In this document: one piece after another, positions 8,953 through 17,865 of the stretch
Numbering within the stretch: the first letter of the stretch is position 1
Layout: every line of letters begins with the position of its first letter
Assembly: GCA_026002935.1 (NCBI GenBank)
Contig: BPGH01000001.1
Location: 2,095,965 to 2,159,964, forward strand
DNA: 64,000 bases
Direction of reading: 5' to 3'
Source: Acidimicrobiia bacterium
Lineage (GTDB): Bacteria; Actinomycetota; Acidimicrobiia; IMCC26256; PALSA-610
The notes under the pieces: generated by a model
Databases searched by the model: none
The model's input: the letters and a program-made list of their open reading frames with translations, nothing else
What the model was told of the DNA's origin: nothing
Translations under genes and position numbers: made by a program

Positions 8953-9162
8953 TCAGTACTTCAGCGGGTCGTACTCGTCCTCGTCGTCCGCGCCGTCGTC
9001 GTCCCAGTCCTCGGCGTCGTCGTCGTACTCGTCGAGCTCGTCGTCCCGGTCGTCGGAGACGTCAGCCAGCGTCCCGTTGCCCTCCCGGAACAGCCCGTCG
9101 TCGTACCCCTGCTTGAGCCTGCGCGCTTCCCGGAAGCGGCGCGCTCGTCCTTTTCTGGGCAC
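8953..9162 (-). CDS. Small highly acidic hypothetical protein
   Basis: A 69-residue protein with a split charge pattern. The first 20 residues are basic (VPRKGRARRFREARRLKQ); the rest is dominated by Asp and Glu, with runs such as DEYDDDAEDWDDD, ending in YDPLKY. GTG 9162 is a probable start. Asp-rich reading could in principle be a by-product of GC-rich DNA, but the clean basic-to-acidic transition and the position between two real genes support it. It follows the nitroreductase on the same strand by 28 bases and may share its transcript. I do not recognise a family; the function is unknown. Confidence 0.6.
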   Translation of the reverse strand: MPRKGRARRFREARRLKQGYDDGLFREGNGTLADVSDDRDDELDEYDDDAEDWDDDGADDEDEYDPLKY

Positions 9163-9190
9163 GTCGTCACCTGCCTGCGAGTCGTACCGC

Positions 9191-9847
9191 TCATTGTGCC
9201 ACGTCCTGCGCCGCGGGACGGACGCGTCCGCGAAACGGCTGGTGCCCGTAGCGGTCCAGGTGGACCAGGTTGCCGACCGGTGGGGCCGGCGGGGCGGCGG
9301 TCCGGCCCCGGGGGTGCCCGAGGGGCACGACGGCGACGGGCGTGACCCCGCCCGGCAGGCCCAGGGTCCGGCGCGCCTCCCAGGTCGACCACAGCGCGAG
9401 CGTCGTCGCGCCCGCGGCGAGGCCGGCCGCATGCGCGGCGAGCAGCAGGTTCTGCACCGCGGCGAAGGCGCCCGCGTAGAAGGACGCCGCGCCGACGGCC
9501 GGGAAGGGCGGGCGGCGGCCCCGGACGCACACGACGACGTGGACGGGGACGTCCTCGAAGTGGTCGGCCTCCCACTGGCGGGCGTCGAGCAGCGCGTCGT
9601 CGCCGAGGCGGGTGCGCAGCACCCGCTTGTAGACCGACCACCCCTGCCGATAGATGCGGGCGAGCTGGTGACGCACGTCGGGATCGCGCACGACGACGAA
9701 CTCGACGCGCCGCCGCCGCCCGGCCACGGCGCGGCTCGCGAGCTCGAGGAGGCCGAGGACGGTCGCGTCGTCGAGGTGGCGGGTCGACAGGTGCCGGGCG
9801 GGCGCCTGCGCGCGCATCACCCCGGCGACGGCGTCGTAGGTCCTCAC
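9191..9847 (-). CDS. Nitroreductase-family flavoprotein
   Basis: A 218-residue protein of the FMN-dependent nitroreductase fold. Diagnostic are the central AAVQNLLLAAHAAGLAAG helix, the TLGLPGGVTPVAVVPLGHP block, and a C-terminal VHLDRYG segment, all in family order. The N-terminal FMN-phosphate site, usually an R-R-S-x-R motif, appears only as a divergent RAQAPARHLSTRHL. Substrate and reductant are not predictable. GTG 9847 overlaps the stop of the upstream desaturase gene by four bases (GTGA), so the two are translationally coupled, which suggests a joint role in lipid oxidation or in supplying or consuming reducing power for it. Confidence 0.82.
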   Translation of the reverse strand: MRTYDAVAGVMRAQAPARHLSTRHLDDATVLGLLELASRAVAGRRRRVEFVVVRDPDVRHQLARIYRQGWSVYKRVLRTRLGDDALLDARQWEADHFEDVPVHVVVCVRGRRPPFPAVGAASFYAGAFAAVQNLLLAAHAAGLAAGATTLALWSTWEARRTLGLPGGVTPVAVVPLGHPRGRTAAPPAPPVGNLVHLDRYGHQPFRGRVRPAAQDVAQ

Positions 9848-10818
9848 GCGGCGGTCGGTCCGCGGCGGGCCGGCTCCGGCGCGCCCGACGACAGCGCCCG
9901 CCACAACGCCCGGTACGAGGGGTACTCGAGCGCGTCGCTGACGTAGCCGGAGCGGCGGAGCTCGGCGTGGTAGACGGGAAGGTGGCGCATCGGGATGCCC
10001 GAGTCGACGTGGTGGGCGAGGTGCCAGCCGATGTGGTACGGCACGAGCACGAAGCGCGCGGCCCACGACTGCCGGACGCTGTGGGTCGTCTGACGCCGGT
10101 CCTTCGACCGCTGCATCCCGCCGTGCTCGGCGATCGACCGGAGGCGGTTGATCACGCGCCACACGGTCATGTACGGCGCGAACCACAGCAGCCAGTACAC
10201 GAACGGGTGGCCGAGCGCGGCCGACACGACGGCGAGCCCGAGCTGCACCGCCACGATCCGGCGCGCCTGGCGGGCGACGTCGGGGTCGGACGAGCGCACG
10301 CCGCGCAGCAGGCCCTTGAGCAGCTTCCAGCCCGTCCGGCCGGTGGCGTCCCGCACGAGCTTGCGGCGCAACGACGCGCGGCTGATCGGGTAGCCGCGGT
10401 ACAGCGGGATGTCCGGTTCGCCCGGCCCGAACTCCTCGCGGTGGTGGGCCATGTGGCCGCGTCGGTACAGGTCGGTCGGGGTGAACGACGGGTAGCCGAG
10501 CAGCCACCGGCCGACCCAGTCGTTGACGCGCCGGTTGCTGAAGAGCAGGCGGTGCGCGGCCTCGTGCATCAGCGCCGCGAACTGCGCGTGGGCGCGGCCC
10601 ATCAGGAGGAACACCGCGACCCACACGGCGGGGTGGTCGGCCCACACCGCGAGCACGATCAGGCCCAGCGTCTGCCCGTAGACCGAGACGACCGACGCCG
10701 CGTTCGCGAGGTTCGGGATGCGGCGCAGCTCCTCGCGCCAGGCGGGCGCCGGGCGGGCCTGGGCGGTCAGCCGCTCGGTGGGGGAGAAGCCCTCGAGCAG
10801 CTCGGGCGGCGGCACCAT
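9844..10818 (-). CDS. Fatty-acid-desaturase-like membrane di-iron protein
   Basis: A 324-residue membrane protein with the three histidine boxes of di-iron desaturases/hydroxylases: HEAAH (about residue 81), HMAHH (about 115) and HLAHH (about 268). Hydrophobic segments lie before box 1 (LIVLAVWADHPAVWVAVFLL) and between boxes 2 and 3 (VYWLLWFAPYMTVW). It probably oxidises a lipid-linked substrate using O2 and an electron donor not identified here. ATG 10818 sits 36 bases from the divergent PaaX-like regulator, leaving just enough room for overlapping promoters. The downstream nitroreductase overlaps its stop. Family assignment is firm; exact substrate and position of oxidation are unknown. 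Confidence 0.88.
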   Translation of the reverse strand: MVPPPELLEGFSPTERLTAQARPAPAWREELRRIPNLANAASVVSVYGQTLGLIVLAVWADHPAVWVAVFLLMGRAHAQFAALMHEAAHRLLFSNRRVNDWVGRWLLGYPSFTPTDLYRRGHMAHHREEFGPGEPDIPLYRGYPISRASLRRKLVRDATGRTGWKLLKGLLRGVRSSDPDVARQARRIVAVQLGLAVVSAALGHPFVYWLLWFAPYMTVWRVINRLRSIAEHGGMQRSKDRRQTTHSVRQSWAARFVLVPYHIGWHLAHHVDSGIPMRHLPVYHAELRRSGYVSDALEYPSYRALWRALSSGAPEPARRGPTAA

Positions 10819-10854
10819 GGAGGCCACGACCCGGATATTACAGTTGGCTCTCGG
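10819..10854. promoter_or_regulatory. Short divergent promoter region of desaturase and PaaX-like regulator
   Basis: Only 36 bases separate the two start codons. The stretch is locally AT-rich (GGATATTACAGTTGG), the likely site of both -10 elements and of repressor binding. No convincing ribosome sites are seen, so both transcripts may be nearly leaderless. The exact boxes are not resolved. Confidence 0.4.
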
Positions 10855-11685
10855 ATGTCGCCAGAACGTAATGACCGCGTCCAGCGGATCGCCGCCGCCC
10901 GGGCCGGCGCCGGCCGCGGGGAGCGGCCGCTCACGGCCCGGTCGGTCATCGCGAGCCTCCTGCTCGGGATGCGCCCGCCACGGCTCGCCGGGAGCCGCCT
11001 CGTGCGCTGGTGCGGCGTCTTCGGCATCAGCGAGGGCACGGCCCGGGTCGCTCTCCACCGGATGGTCGAGCGCGGCGAGCTGACGGTCGCCGACGGGGTC
11101 TACGAGCTCGCCGGGCGGGTGCGCGCCCGCCAACCCGTCCAGGACTTCGCGCTCGCGCCCCGGCTCGACGACTGGGCCGGGGACTGGCTGCTCGCCCTCG
11201 TCGCGCCCGGCCGGCGGCGCGCCGCGGACCGGCTGGCCCTGCGGGACGCGATGCGGCGGCTGCGCCTGGCCGAACTGCGGGAGGGCTGCTGGGCGCGCCC
11301 CGCGAACCTCCCGCGGGCGGCCGCCCCGGCCGACGCGTGGGAGGTGGCGGAGGCGCAGTGCACCTGGTGGCGGGCGACCCCGCACGAGGACGCCCGCCGG
11401 CTCGCGGCCGGGCTGTTCGCGCCGGCCGAGTGGGCGCGGGGGGCGAGGCGGCTCGAACGTCGGCTGCGCGTCGCGACCGAGGCGCTCGCCGACCCGCGGC
11501 CGGACGACCTGGCCGAGGCGTTCACGGCCGGCGCGGCCGCGCTCGTGCACGTCCGGGCGGACCCGCTGCTCCCGCCGGCGCTGCTGCCCGGCGACTGGCC
11601 GGGCGACGCCCTGCGCGACGCGTACCGCGAGTACCAGCCGGCGTTCGGTGCGGCCGTACGGCACTGGTTCCGCGAGGAGGCGTAA
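10855..11685 (+). CDS. PaaX-family transcriptional regulator
   Basis: A 276-residue protein. The N-terminal winged helix (about 25-95) includes TARSVIASLLLGMRP and the recognition-helix region GISEGTARVALHRMVERGEL, followed by YELAGRVRARQ. The long C-terminal domain contains DWLLALVAPGRRRAADRLALR and the Trp/Arg-rich PaaX core. PaaX repressors normally respond to aryl- or acyl-CoA thioesters. There are no phenylacetate genes nearby. Its divergent partner is the desaturase/nitroreductase pair, which it probably controls. The ATG at 10855 starts 36 bases from the divergent start codon. Confidence 0.85.
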   Translation: MSPERNDRVQRIAAARAGAGRGERPLTARSVIASLLLGMRPPRLAGSRLVRWCGVFGISEGTARVALHRMVERGELTVADGVYELAGRVRARQPVQDFALAPRLDDWAGDWLLALVAPGRRRAADRLALRDAMRRLRLAELREGCWARPANLPRAAAPADAWEVAEAQCTWWRATPHEDARRLAAGLFAPAEWARGARRLERRLRVATEALADPRPDDLAEAFTAGAAALVHVRADPLLPPALLPGDWPGDALRDAYREYQPAFGAAVRHWFREEA

Positions 11686-11688
11686 CGT
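11683..11688 (+). promoter_or_regulatory. -10 box of the M20 amidohydrolase gene (leaderless)
   Basis: TAACGT overlaps the TAA stop of the PaaX gene and lies eight bases before GTG 11697. No Shine-Dalgarno is present. Confidence 0.5.
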
Positions 11689-11696
11689 CTCGGCGC

Positions 11697-12929
11697 GTGG
11701 ACGACCTGTTGCGCGCGGCATCGGCGGTCCGCGACGACGTCGTGCGGCTGTACCGACGCATCCACGCGCAGCCGGAGATCGGGCTGCAGCTCCCGCGGAC
11801 GCAGGCGGCCGTGCTCGAGGCGCTCGACGGCCTCGGGCTGGAGGTGCGCACCGGCCGCACGGTGTCGTCCGTGGTGGCCGATCTCCACGGTGGCGGGGAC
11901 GGGCCGACTGTCCTGCTGCGCGCGGACATGGACGCACTGCCGCTCACCGAGGACACGGGCCTCGCGCACGCGAGCGTCGTCGACGGGGCCATGCACGCGT
12001 GCGGGCACGACGCGCACGTCGCGATGCTCGTCGGCGCGGTCCGGGTGCTCGCGGCCCGCCGGGACGCGCTGCGCGGCACCGTCCGGTTCGCGTTCCAGCC
12101 CGGCGAGGAGGGCTTCCACGGCGCCCGCGCGATGATCGAGGAGGGCTTGCTCGACGCGCCGCCGGTCGGCGCCGCGTTCGCGTTGCACGTGTCGCCGAAT
12201 CTGCCGTCGGGCTCGGTGTGGACCCGCGGCGGGCCGATCATGGCGTCGGCCGACACGCTGCGGGTGACGGTCACCGGCAGGGGAGGGCACGCGTCGACGC
12301 CGCACCTCGCCCGCGACCCCGTGCCGGTCGCGGCCGAGATCGTGCTCGCGATCCATTCGTTCGTCACGCGTCGCGTGAGCGCGTTCGACCCGGTCGTCGC
12401 GACGATCGCGCACCTCGACGCGGGGCGCGCCCCGAACGTGATCCCCGAGCGCGTCGAGATGTCGGGCACGCTGCGGGCCGTGTCGCCGGGGGGGCGGGCG
12501 CTCGCCACCGAGGGCCTCGGGCGGCTCGTCGCGGGGATCGCCGACGCGCACGGCATGACGGCGGCGCTCGACGTCGAGCCCGGGTACCCGCCGACCGTGA
12601 ACGACGCGGCCGCCGCCGGGTTCGTGCTGCGCGTCGCCGCCGACCTGCTCGGCCCGCGCCGGACCGGCACGATGCCGACCCCGGTGATGGGCGCCGAGGA
12701 CTTCTCCTACGTCCTGGAACGCCGGCCGGGCGCGCTCGCGTTCCTCGGCGTGTGCCCGCCGGGCACCCGGCCCGCCGACGCGCACTCGTGCCACTCGAAC
12801 CGGATGGTGCTCGACGAGGAGGCGCTCGTGACCGGGGTGGCGTTGCACTGCGCGCTCGCGACCCGCCACCTGGCCGCCGGCGGCCGCGTCGAACGGCTCG
12901 ACGGCGACGCCCGCCCGGCCGCCTCGTAG
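11697..12929 (+). CDS. M20-family amidohydrolase (IAA-amino acid hydrolase-like, M20D)
   Basis: A 410-residue cytoplasmic metallohydrolase cleaving amide bonds of N-acyl amino acids. Metal-site motifs are in order: RRIHAQPEIGLQ (N-terminal), RADMDALPL, MHACGHDAHVAML, FQPGEEGFHGARAMI, and the C-terminal GAEDFSYVL. The dimerisation domain insert contains GRGGHASTPH. These match amidohydrolases of the hippurate/IAA-conjugate type rather than DapE. The start GTG is placed by the TAACGT box eight bases upstream and by the normal N-terminus. The C-terminal 15 residues are a basic/acidic tail. The true substrate cannot be read from the sequence. Confidence 0.92.
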   Translation: MDDLLRAASAVRDDVVRLYRRIHAQPEIGLQLPRTQAAVLEALDGLGLEVRTGRTVSSVVADLHGGGDGPTVLLRADMDALPLTEDTGLAHASVVDGAMHACGHDAHVAMLVGAVRVLAARRDALRGTVRFAFQPGEEGFHGARAMIEEGLLDAPPVGAAFALHVSPNLPSGSVWTRGGPIMASADTLRVTVTGRGGHASTPHLARDPVPVAAEIVLAIHSFVTRRVSAFDPVVATIAHLDAGRAPNVIPERVEMSGTLRAVSPGGRALATEGLGRLVAGIADAHGMTAALDVEPGYPPTVNDAAAAGFVLRVAADLLGPRRTGTMPTPVMGAEDFSYVLERRPGALAFLGVCPPGTRPADAHSCHSNRMVLDEEALVTGVALHCALATRHLAAGGRVERLDGDARPAAS

Positions 12930-12943
12930 CCCGCACCGCTTGG

Positions 12944-12949
12944 TAGGGT
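12944..12949 (+). promoter_or_regulatory. -10 box of tRNA-Val(CAC)
   Basis: TAGGGT, ten bases before the first tRNA base, in the short gap after the M20 gene. Confidence 0.45.
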
Positions 12950-12959
12950 GGTCGGCCCC

Positions 12960-13033
12960 GGGCGGTTAGCTCAGTTGGCGAGAGCGCATCCTTCACACGG
13001 ATGAGGTCGGAGGTTCGAGTCCTCTACCGCCCA
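12960..13033 (+). tRNA. tRNA-Val (anticodon CAC)
   Basis: A 74-base cloverleaf: acceptor GGGCGGT/ACCGCCC, discriminator A, D arm GCTC/GAGC, anticodon stem CATCC/GGATG with loop TTCACAC (CAC at 34-36, normal U33), T arm GGAGG/CCTCT. CCA is not encoded. Confidence 0.96.
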
Positions 13034-13106
13034 CCCGACGAGCGGACGACGCCGGGCCGGTCCGCCGGCGGCGAGGCCGGGCGGCGTGGTCGGGCGGCGT
13101 GGCCAC

Positions 13107-14108
13107 TCAGGCGAAGCATCCCTCGAGGAACGCGCGCGTGGGCGGGGTGACGACCTGTTCGCCGGGCACGCCGAGCTCGGTGTTGACCTGCTCGTGGGTG
13201 TAGTCCCCGGCGTCGAGCACCTGCGCGCTCGCCCCGGCGGCGGTGACGGCGGCGGCGAAGGCCTCGGACTCGGCGAGGCGGGCGGGCGAGCCGCGGGTGA
13301 CGACGAGGAAGTCGGCGATCGCGCCCGGGTGCTCGCGGGCCTGCACGGTCGGGGACGCGTCCGCGAGGGTGGCGGGGTCGTCGCCGAACGCGTTCGCGAA
13401 CAGTTCCGAGCGCGCGACCTGCTCGGAGGTGATCTCGAAGGCGGCGCTGTCGAGGGCCACCACGCAGCGCACGTCCTCGCGTGACGCTCCGGCGTCCGCG
13501 AGCAGCCCGGGGTGGGTGGCGACGATCGCCACGAGGTGCGCGCCGGCCGAGTGGCCGAGGAGCACCACCCGGGTCGGGTCGATCCCCAGCTCGTCGGCGT
13601 GGTCCAGCACCCAGGCGACCGCGGCCGCGACGTCCTCGCCCATCACCGGCCACCGCACGTCGCCGCCGGGGGTGACGAGCCGGTAGTTGACCGACACGAG
13701 CGCCGCGCCGAGCTCTCCGGCGAACGCCGCCTTCCGGTCGGTCGTCCGGCCCGCCTTGTCGCCGCGGCGCCAACCGCCGCCGTGCACCCACACGAGGGCG
13801 GGGCAGCCGGTGGCGCCCGGGCGCCGGTACACGTCGAGGCTGACGAGATCGGGGTCGTCGTCGCCCGCGTCGTCGCGGTAGCGGTGGGTGTCCGGCCCGG
13901 TCAGGCGTCCCGCGCAGCCCGCCGACGACCCGGCGGCCGCCTCGCCGGGGCCCGTCGTCCCCGTCGTCGCCGTGCCGGCGGCCGGGGCGGTCGAGGTCGC
14001 CGGGCGTTCGTCGCCGGTCCCGCCGGCGCACGCGGCGAGCGCGAGCACGAGCGCGAGCGCCGGCGCGAGCGTCGCACGGAGCGACCGGCGGGGGTTCGGC
14101 GCGTTCAT
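13107..14108 (-). CDS. Secreted lipoprotein esterase/lipase, alpha/beta-hydrolase fold
   Basis: A 333-residue protein with a lipoprotein signal peptide: basic start, hydrophobic ALALVLALAAC with lipobox LAAC (Cys about 27), then a Thr/Ala/Gly-rich linker of about 45 residues that would extend the domain from the membrane. The catalytic domain shows the oxyanion motif HGGGW, the nucleophile elbow GHSAG, an Asp-containing strand late in the domain and a His in DYTHEQV. The pattern is that of the BD-FAE/HSL-like esterases. It is expected on the outer face of the cell membrane. It lies downstream of, and on the same strand as, a large secreted protein. Confidence 0.88.
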   Translation of the reverse strand: MNAPNPRRSLRATLAPALALVLALAACAGGTGDERPATSTAPAAGTATTGTTGPGEAAAGSSAGCAGRLTGPDTHRYRDDAGDDDPDLVSLDVYRRPGATGCPALVWVHGGGWRRGDKAGRTTDRKAAFAGELGAALVSVNYRLVTPGGDVRWPVMGEDVAAAVAWVLDHADELGIDPTRVVLLGHSAGAHLVAIVATHPGLLADAGASREDVRCVVALDSAAFEITSEQVARSELFANAFGDDPATLADASPTVQAREHPGAIADFLVVTRGSPARLAESEAFAAAVTAAGASAQVLDAGDYTHEQVNTELGVPGEQVVTPPTRAFLEGCFA

Positions 14109-14216
14109 GGTCCTCGCGATCGGGTCCGTTGCCGCGGGCGGGATGCCCCGCGATGGTGCCGGGCGCGCCCGGGCCGGTTCCAGCCGCCCGCCGTCGGGGC
14201 AGCCGGGCTCCGGGGA

Positions 14217-16832
14217 TCAGCCGGGACCGGGCAGGATCTCGCCGCTCGTCTCGCTGACGGCGCTCGCGCTCCCGCCGGTGTTGGTCGCCGTCACCCGCGC
14301 CCGCACCTTCCAGCCGACGTCGGCCGCCGTGAGGGTGTAGGCCGCCGACGTCGCGCCCGCGATGTCGGTGCACGCGAGCGTGTCGGGGTCGCAGCGCTGC
14401 CACTGGTACGCGTACGTGATCGGCTGCGTGCCGGTCCACGTGCCCGTCGTGACGCCCCACGTCGAACCCGGCCAGTCCTCCCCGGCCACGAGCGCGGGCG
14501 GCACGGTGTTGACCGGCGCCGCCGGCGCGGCCACCACCTCGGTCGGCGCGGACTCGGCCGCGGTCGACCCGCCCGCGTTGGTCGCGACGACCCGGACGCG
14601 AACGCGGCTCCCGACGTCGGCGGCCTGGAGCGTGTAGGTGGCCGCGGTGGCGCCGGGGATCGCGCTGCACGTCGTCGCCGAGGCGTCACAGCGCTGCCAC
14701 TCGTAGGCGTAGGTGATCGGCGCCGCGCCGATCCAGGTCCCCGCCGTCGCGCTCAGCGAGTTGCCCTGGACCGGGATGCCGCTCACCGCGGGCGGGACGC
14801 TGTTGGTCGGCGGCAGCGGCGTGCTGGGCACGAAGACGGTCGTGGTCCCGGTCGACGTCGCGTTCATCGCCGGGTCTCGGAAGGCGCTCGTGCTGGCGTT
14901 CGCGGTGTCGGTGTAGGTGCCGGCAGCGGTCGTCGCGGGGACACCGACGACGATCTGCACGGTCACCGAGCCCCCTGCGGGGATCGTGCCGAGGCTGCAC
15001 TTCGCACCGTTGAAGATCCGACGGTTGAACTGCACGGTGACGTACCACGCGCTGCAGGTCGTGCCGGACGGCCCGGAGCCGGACACGAAGGTGAACGTGC
15101 GGTACTGGTCGGTCAGCAGCACGTCGGTCGCCGGGGCCGACCCGATGTTGGTCACGGTGATCTCACGCGTGAACGTGCCGCCCTGCGGCACGGGTGCCGC
15201 CGGGTTCACGATGGAGGTGGTGAGGTTCGCGGCCGTTCCGTTGACGGTGAGGACGTGGCCCGCGCCGTTGTTGGTCTCGCTCGCCTCCGGCACCGTGCCG
15301 GTGACGTCGACGGCGAACAGCGACAGGGCGCTGCCCGCGGTGAGGGGCGCGTCGTAGCCGATGGTGACGATCGTGTACCGGCCCGCAGGGAGCCCGTCGG
15401 TGAGGCAGTCGACGACCGTGCCCGACACGGTGCACGTCGTTCCCGGGTCAGGGGTGACGTCGATCCCGGTCGCGCCCGCCGGCAGGGCGATGCGCGAGCC
15501 GAAGGCCGGTGCGTCCGAGTAGCCCCAGTTCGCGATCGAGGCGGTCGCCGTGACGGCCCGGCCGGCCAGGACCGGGTTCGGCGTGACGACGAGGTTCGCG
15601 TACAGGTCCGCGGGGCCGCTGCCGCGGATGCGGAACCGGGCGGACGCGGTGTCGACGGGCCCGTAGGTCGTGACGACGACGTCGATGCCCGCGAAGGGAA
15701 CGGTCGCGGGGGCCCGCACGGTCACCCCTGCGACGAGCGCGGTCGCGCCGGGTGCGATCGAGGGGAGCGGGCAGGTGGCGATCCGCGTGGAGGAGCCGCG
15801 CGGCGTGGTGACGGTGCACGTCCCGGCGGCGCCGGCGACCGTCACGGAGGTGCCCGACGGCAGCGACTTCGGCCAGCGCAGCGTGACGGTGCCGGGCGCG
15901 GACGCGGCCGTGCCGGTGTTGCCTGCGAAGACCAGGCTCGTGCCCGAGCCGCCGGGCCCGATCGGGTCCGGCGGCGCGCTCATCGCGACCACGACGCCGA
16001 CCGGGGTGGCCACGACGTTGTTGGACTCGTCCGCCTCGGGGACGGCGCCGTCCGCGTCGACGGTGACCGTGACCGGCGACGTGCCGACGCTCGGCGGCGC
16101 GGTGAACGAGACGGTGAACGACAGGTAGCCGCCGTTCGGGAGCGACGGGATGGGGCAGTCGAGGACGTCACCCGCCGCGGTGCAGGTCGCGCCGGTGACG
16201 GTCGCGCCGGTCGTCCCGCTCGGCAGTGCGACGCGCGTGACGAAGGCGGACGCGGGGGTGTAGCCGAGGTTCTCGACCACGACCTTCGCCTGGGCCGGGG
16301 AGCCGGCGGTCATCGGCATCGGGGTGACGGTCAGGCGGCCGACCAGGTCGGCGGGACCGCTTCCCCGGATGTCGTACGTGACGGTGGACGACCCCGCCGC
16401 GGTCGAGAAGGTGAACGGGAACACGATGCCGCTGTACGGCACCGGATCGGGCGCGGTGACGTCCACCGTCGCGATCCACGCCGATGCGCCGGGCGCGAGC
16501 GCGGGATACGAGCAGGTGGCCGTCTTGACGCTCCGCACCGTCGTCGTGCTGCAGTTCGCCGACGTCCCCGTCACGGTGAGGTTCGCCCACGTGTTCGACG
16601 GCACCCACCGTGCGGTCGCGGTCCCGGCGGCGGCGGTCGCGTCGCCGGTGTTGGTCACGAACACGGCCGAGTGGACGACCTCCCCGGGCCCGATGACCGC
16701 GGGCGGCGGCGAGATCGTCGGCACCGCCGCCCCCGCCGCGGCCGCAGGCCGCTCGGACGCGGCGAGCACCGCCGTCGTGGCCACGGCGAGCACGGCCGCC
16801 AGGATCACGCTTCCGGACCGCTTCCCCCGCAC
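14217..16832 (-). CDS. Large secreted protein with CARDB/DUF11-like and Ig-like repeats
   Basis: An 871-residue exported protein. It has a Sec signal peptide (hydrophobic VILAAVLAVATTAVLAA, cleavage near residue 33), then at least three long beta-sandwich repeats of CARDB type, each with a T-N-x-G or VENLGY strand and an E-x-x-E/D-S/T-N-N motif (EADESNNVV, EASETNNGAG). A DUF11-like repeat (REITVTNIGSAPATDVLLTD) follows. The C-terminus (about 690-871) has two Ig-like repeats marked by PPAVSGI/PPALVAG, YAYEWQRCD/YAYQWQRCD and YTLQAADVG/YTLTAADVG. There are no LPXTG motif or C-terminal helix, so surface anchoring is unclear. The start is GTG 16832 behind a GAAGGGGGA site. It is probably structural or adhesive. 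Confidence 0.85.
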   Translation of the reverse strand: MRGKRSGSVILAAVLAVATTAVLAASERPAAAAGAAVPTISPPPAVIGPGEVVHSAVFVTNTGDATAAAGTATARWVPSNTWANLTVTGTSANCSTTTVRSVKTATCSYPALAPGASAWIATVDVTAPDPVPYSGIVFPFTFSTAAGSSTVTYDIRGSGPADLVGRLTVTPMPMTAGSPAQAKVVVENLGYTPASAFVTRVALPSGTTGATVTGATCTAAGDVLDCPIPSLPNGGYLSFTVSFTAPPSVGTSPVTVTVDADGAVPEADESNNVVATPVGVVVAMSAPPDPIGPGGSGTSLVFAGNTGTAASAPGTVTLRWPKSLPSGTSVTVAGAAGTCTVTTPRGSSTRIATCPLPSIAPGATALVAGVTVRAPATVPFAGIDVVVTTYGPVDTASARFRIRGSGPADLYANLVVTPNPVLAGRAVTATASIANWGYSDAPAFGSRIALPAGATGIDVTPDPGTTCTVSGTVVDCLTDGLPAGRYTIVTIGYDAPLTAGSALSLFAVDVTGTVPEASETNNGAGHVLTVNGTAANLTTSIVNPAAPVPQGGTFTREITVTNIGSAPATDVLLTDQYRTFTFVSGSGPSGTTCSAWYVTVQFNRRIFNGAKCSLGTIPAGGSVTVQIVVGVPATTAAGTYTDTANASTSAFRDPAMNATSTGTTTVFVPSTPLPPTNSVPPAVSGIPVQGNSLSATAGTWIGAAPITYAYEWQRCDASATTCSAIPGATAATYTLQAADVGSRVRVRVVATNAGGSTAAESAPTEVVAAPAAPVNTVPPALVAGEDWPGSTWGVTTGTWTGTQPITYAYQWQRCDPDTLACTDIAGATSAAYTLTAADVGWKVRARVTATNTGGSASAVSETSGEILPGPG

Positions 16833-17031
16833 GGTGTCCCCCTTCCGGCGTCGAGCGCGACGTGGCGGAACCTACGGGGCGTCCGGTAAGGATTCGGGAA
16901 AGTCCCGGCAAGCCCCGGCCCAATCCGCCGGCAGCGGAGGAGGCCCGCCGGGGCCGGGGCGCCGCGCGGGCGCGCCGCCCGCCCGTGCGGCGGCCGCCGT
17001 AGCATGCCGTGACTCCCCGAGGAGGGTGACG

Positions 17032-17826
17032 ATGGCGAACGCAGTGCTCGAGCGTGCCGTCGGTGGCGCGCCGGACGACCCGCAACGACCGGGCTGGGCG
17101 GCCGGCGGCACCGCCGGGGTCGGGGCGCCCCCCGGGGTGGTCACGGGCGACACCATGTCGATGGGGGGCGTGGTCTCCGCGACGGCCGTCCTGTTCGTGC
17201 TGCTCCTCGGGGCAGGGGTGTTCGGCTGGTCCCAGGTCGACACCGCCGCCGACGGCACGAGCCGGGCGCCGCTGTGGATCCTGCCCGCGGTGCTCGGCGG
17301 CTTCGTGGTCGTGCTCGTCGCGTCGTTCAAGCCGGCGCTCGCGCGGGTCCTGGCTCCCGTGTACGCGCTGGTCCAGGGCGCCGTGCTCGGCGCGATCTCC
17401 CGCGTCTTCGAGAACGAGTGGGACGGCATCGTCGTGCAGGCGGTCATGGCGACCGCGGTCGTGTTCGGGACGATGCTGTTCCTCTACGGGACCCGCATCA
17501 TCAAGGTGACCGAGCGGATGCGCCGCGTCGTGATCGGGGCGACCGCCGCGCTCGCGATCTTCTATCTGCTGTCGATCCTGCTGTCGTTGTTCGGCGCGGA
17601 GATGCCGCTCGTCTGGGACGCCGGTCCGTTCGGGATCCTGTTCAGCGTCGCCGTCGTGGGCCTCGCCGCGTTCAACCTGGTCGTCGACTTCGACCTGGTG
17701 GAGCGGGGCGTCGCCCAGGGGCTGCCGCGCGCCAGCGAGTGGTTCTGCGCGCTGGCGCTGATGGTCTCGATCGTCTGGCTCTACCTCGAGATCCTGCGGC
17801 TCCTCGCGAAGCTGCGGCAGAACTGA
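17032..17826 (+). CDS. Bax inhibitor-1/YccA-family membrane protein
   Basis: A 264-residue, seven-helix membrane protein. After a hydrophilic N-terminus (about 38 residues) comes TMSMGGVVSATAVLFVLLL, the conserved entry of this family. Further helices include ILPAVLGGFVVVLVASF, VMATAVVFGTMLFLYG, AALAIFYLLSILLSLFG and FSVAVVGLAAFNLVVDFDLV, with the C-terminal EWFCALALMVSIVWLYLEIL helix. The Asp pair near VVDFDLVE matches the acidic positions thought to gate Ca2+/H+ leak in YetJ relatives. ATG 17032 follows an AGGAGGG site. The physiological role in bacteria is not well settled. Confidence 0.88.
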   Translation: MANAVLERAVGGAPDDPQRPGWAAGGTAGVGAPPGVVTGDTMSMGGVVSATAVLFVLLLGAGVFGWSQVDTAADGTSRAPLWILPAVLGGFVVVLVASFKPALARVLAPVYALVQGAVLGAISRVFENEWDGIVVQAVMATAVVFGTMLFLYGTRIIKVTERMRRVVIGATAALAIFYLLSILLSLFGAEMPLVWDAGPFGILFSVAVVGLAAFNLVVDFDLVERGVAQGLPRASEWFCALALMVSIVWLYLEILRLLAKLRQN

Positions 17827-17865
17827 GGGACGCGCCCGGGCGCGCGGGTGAGCCCGGGCGGCACG

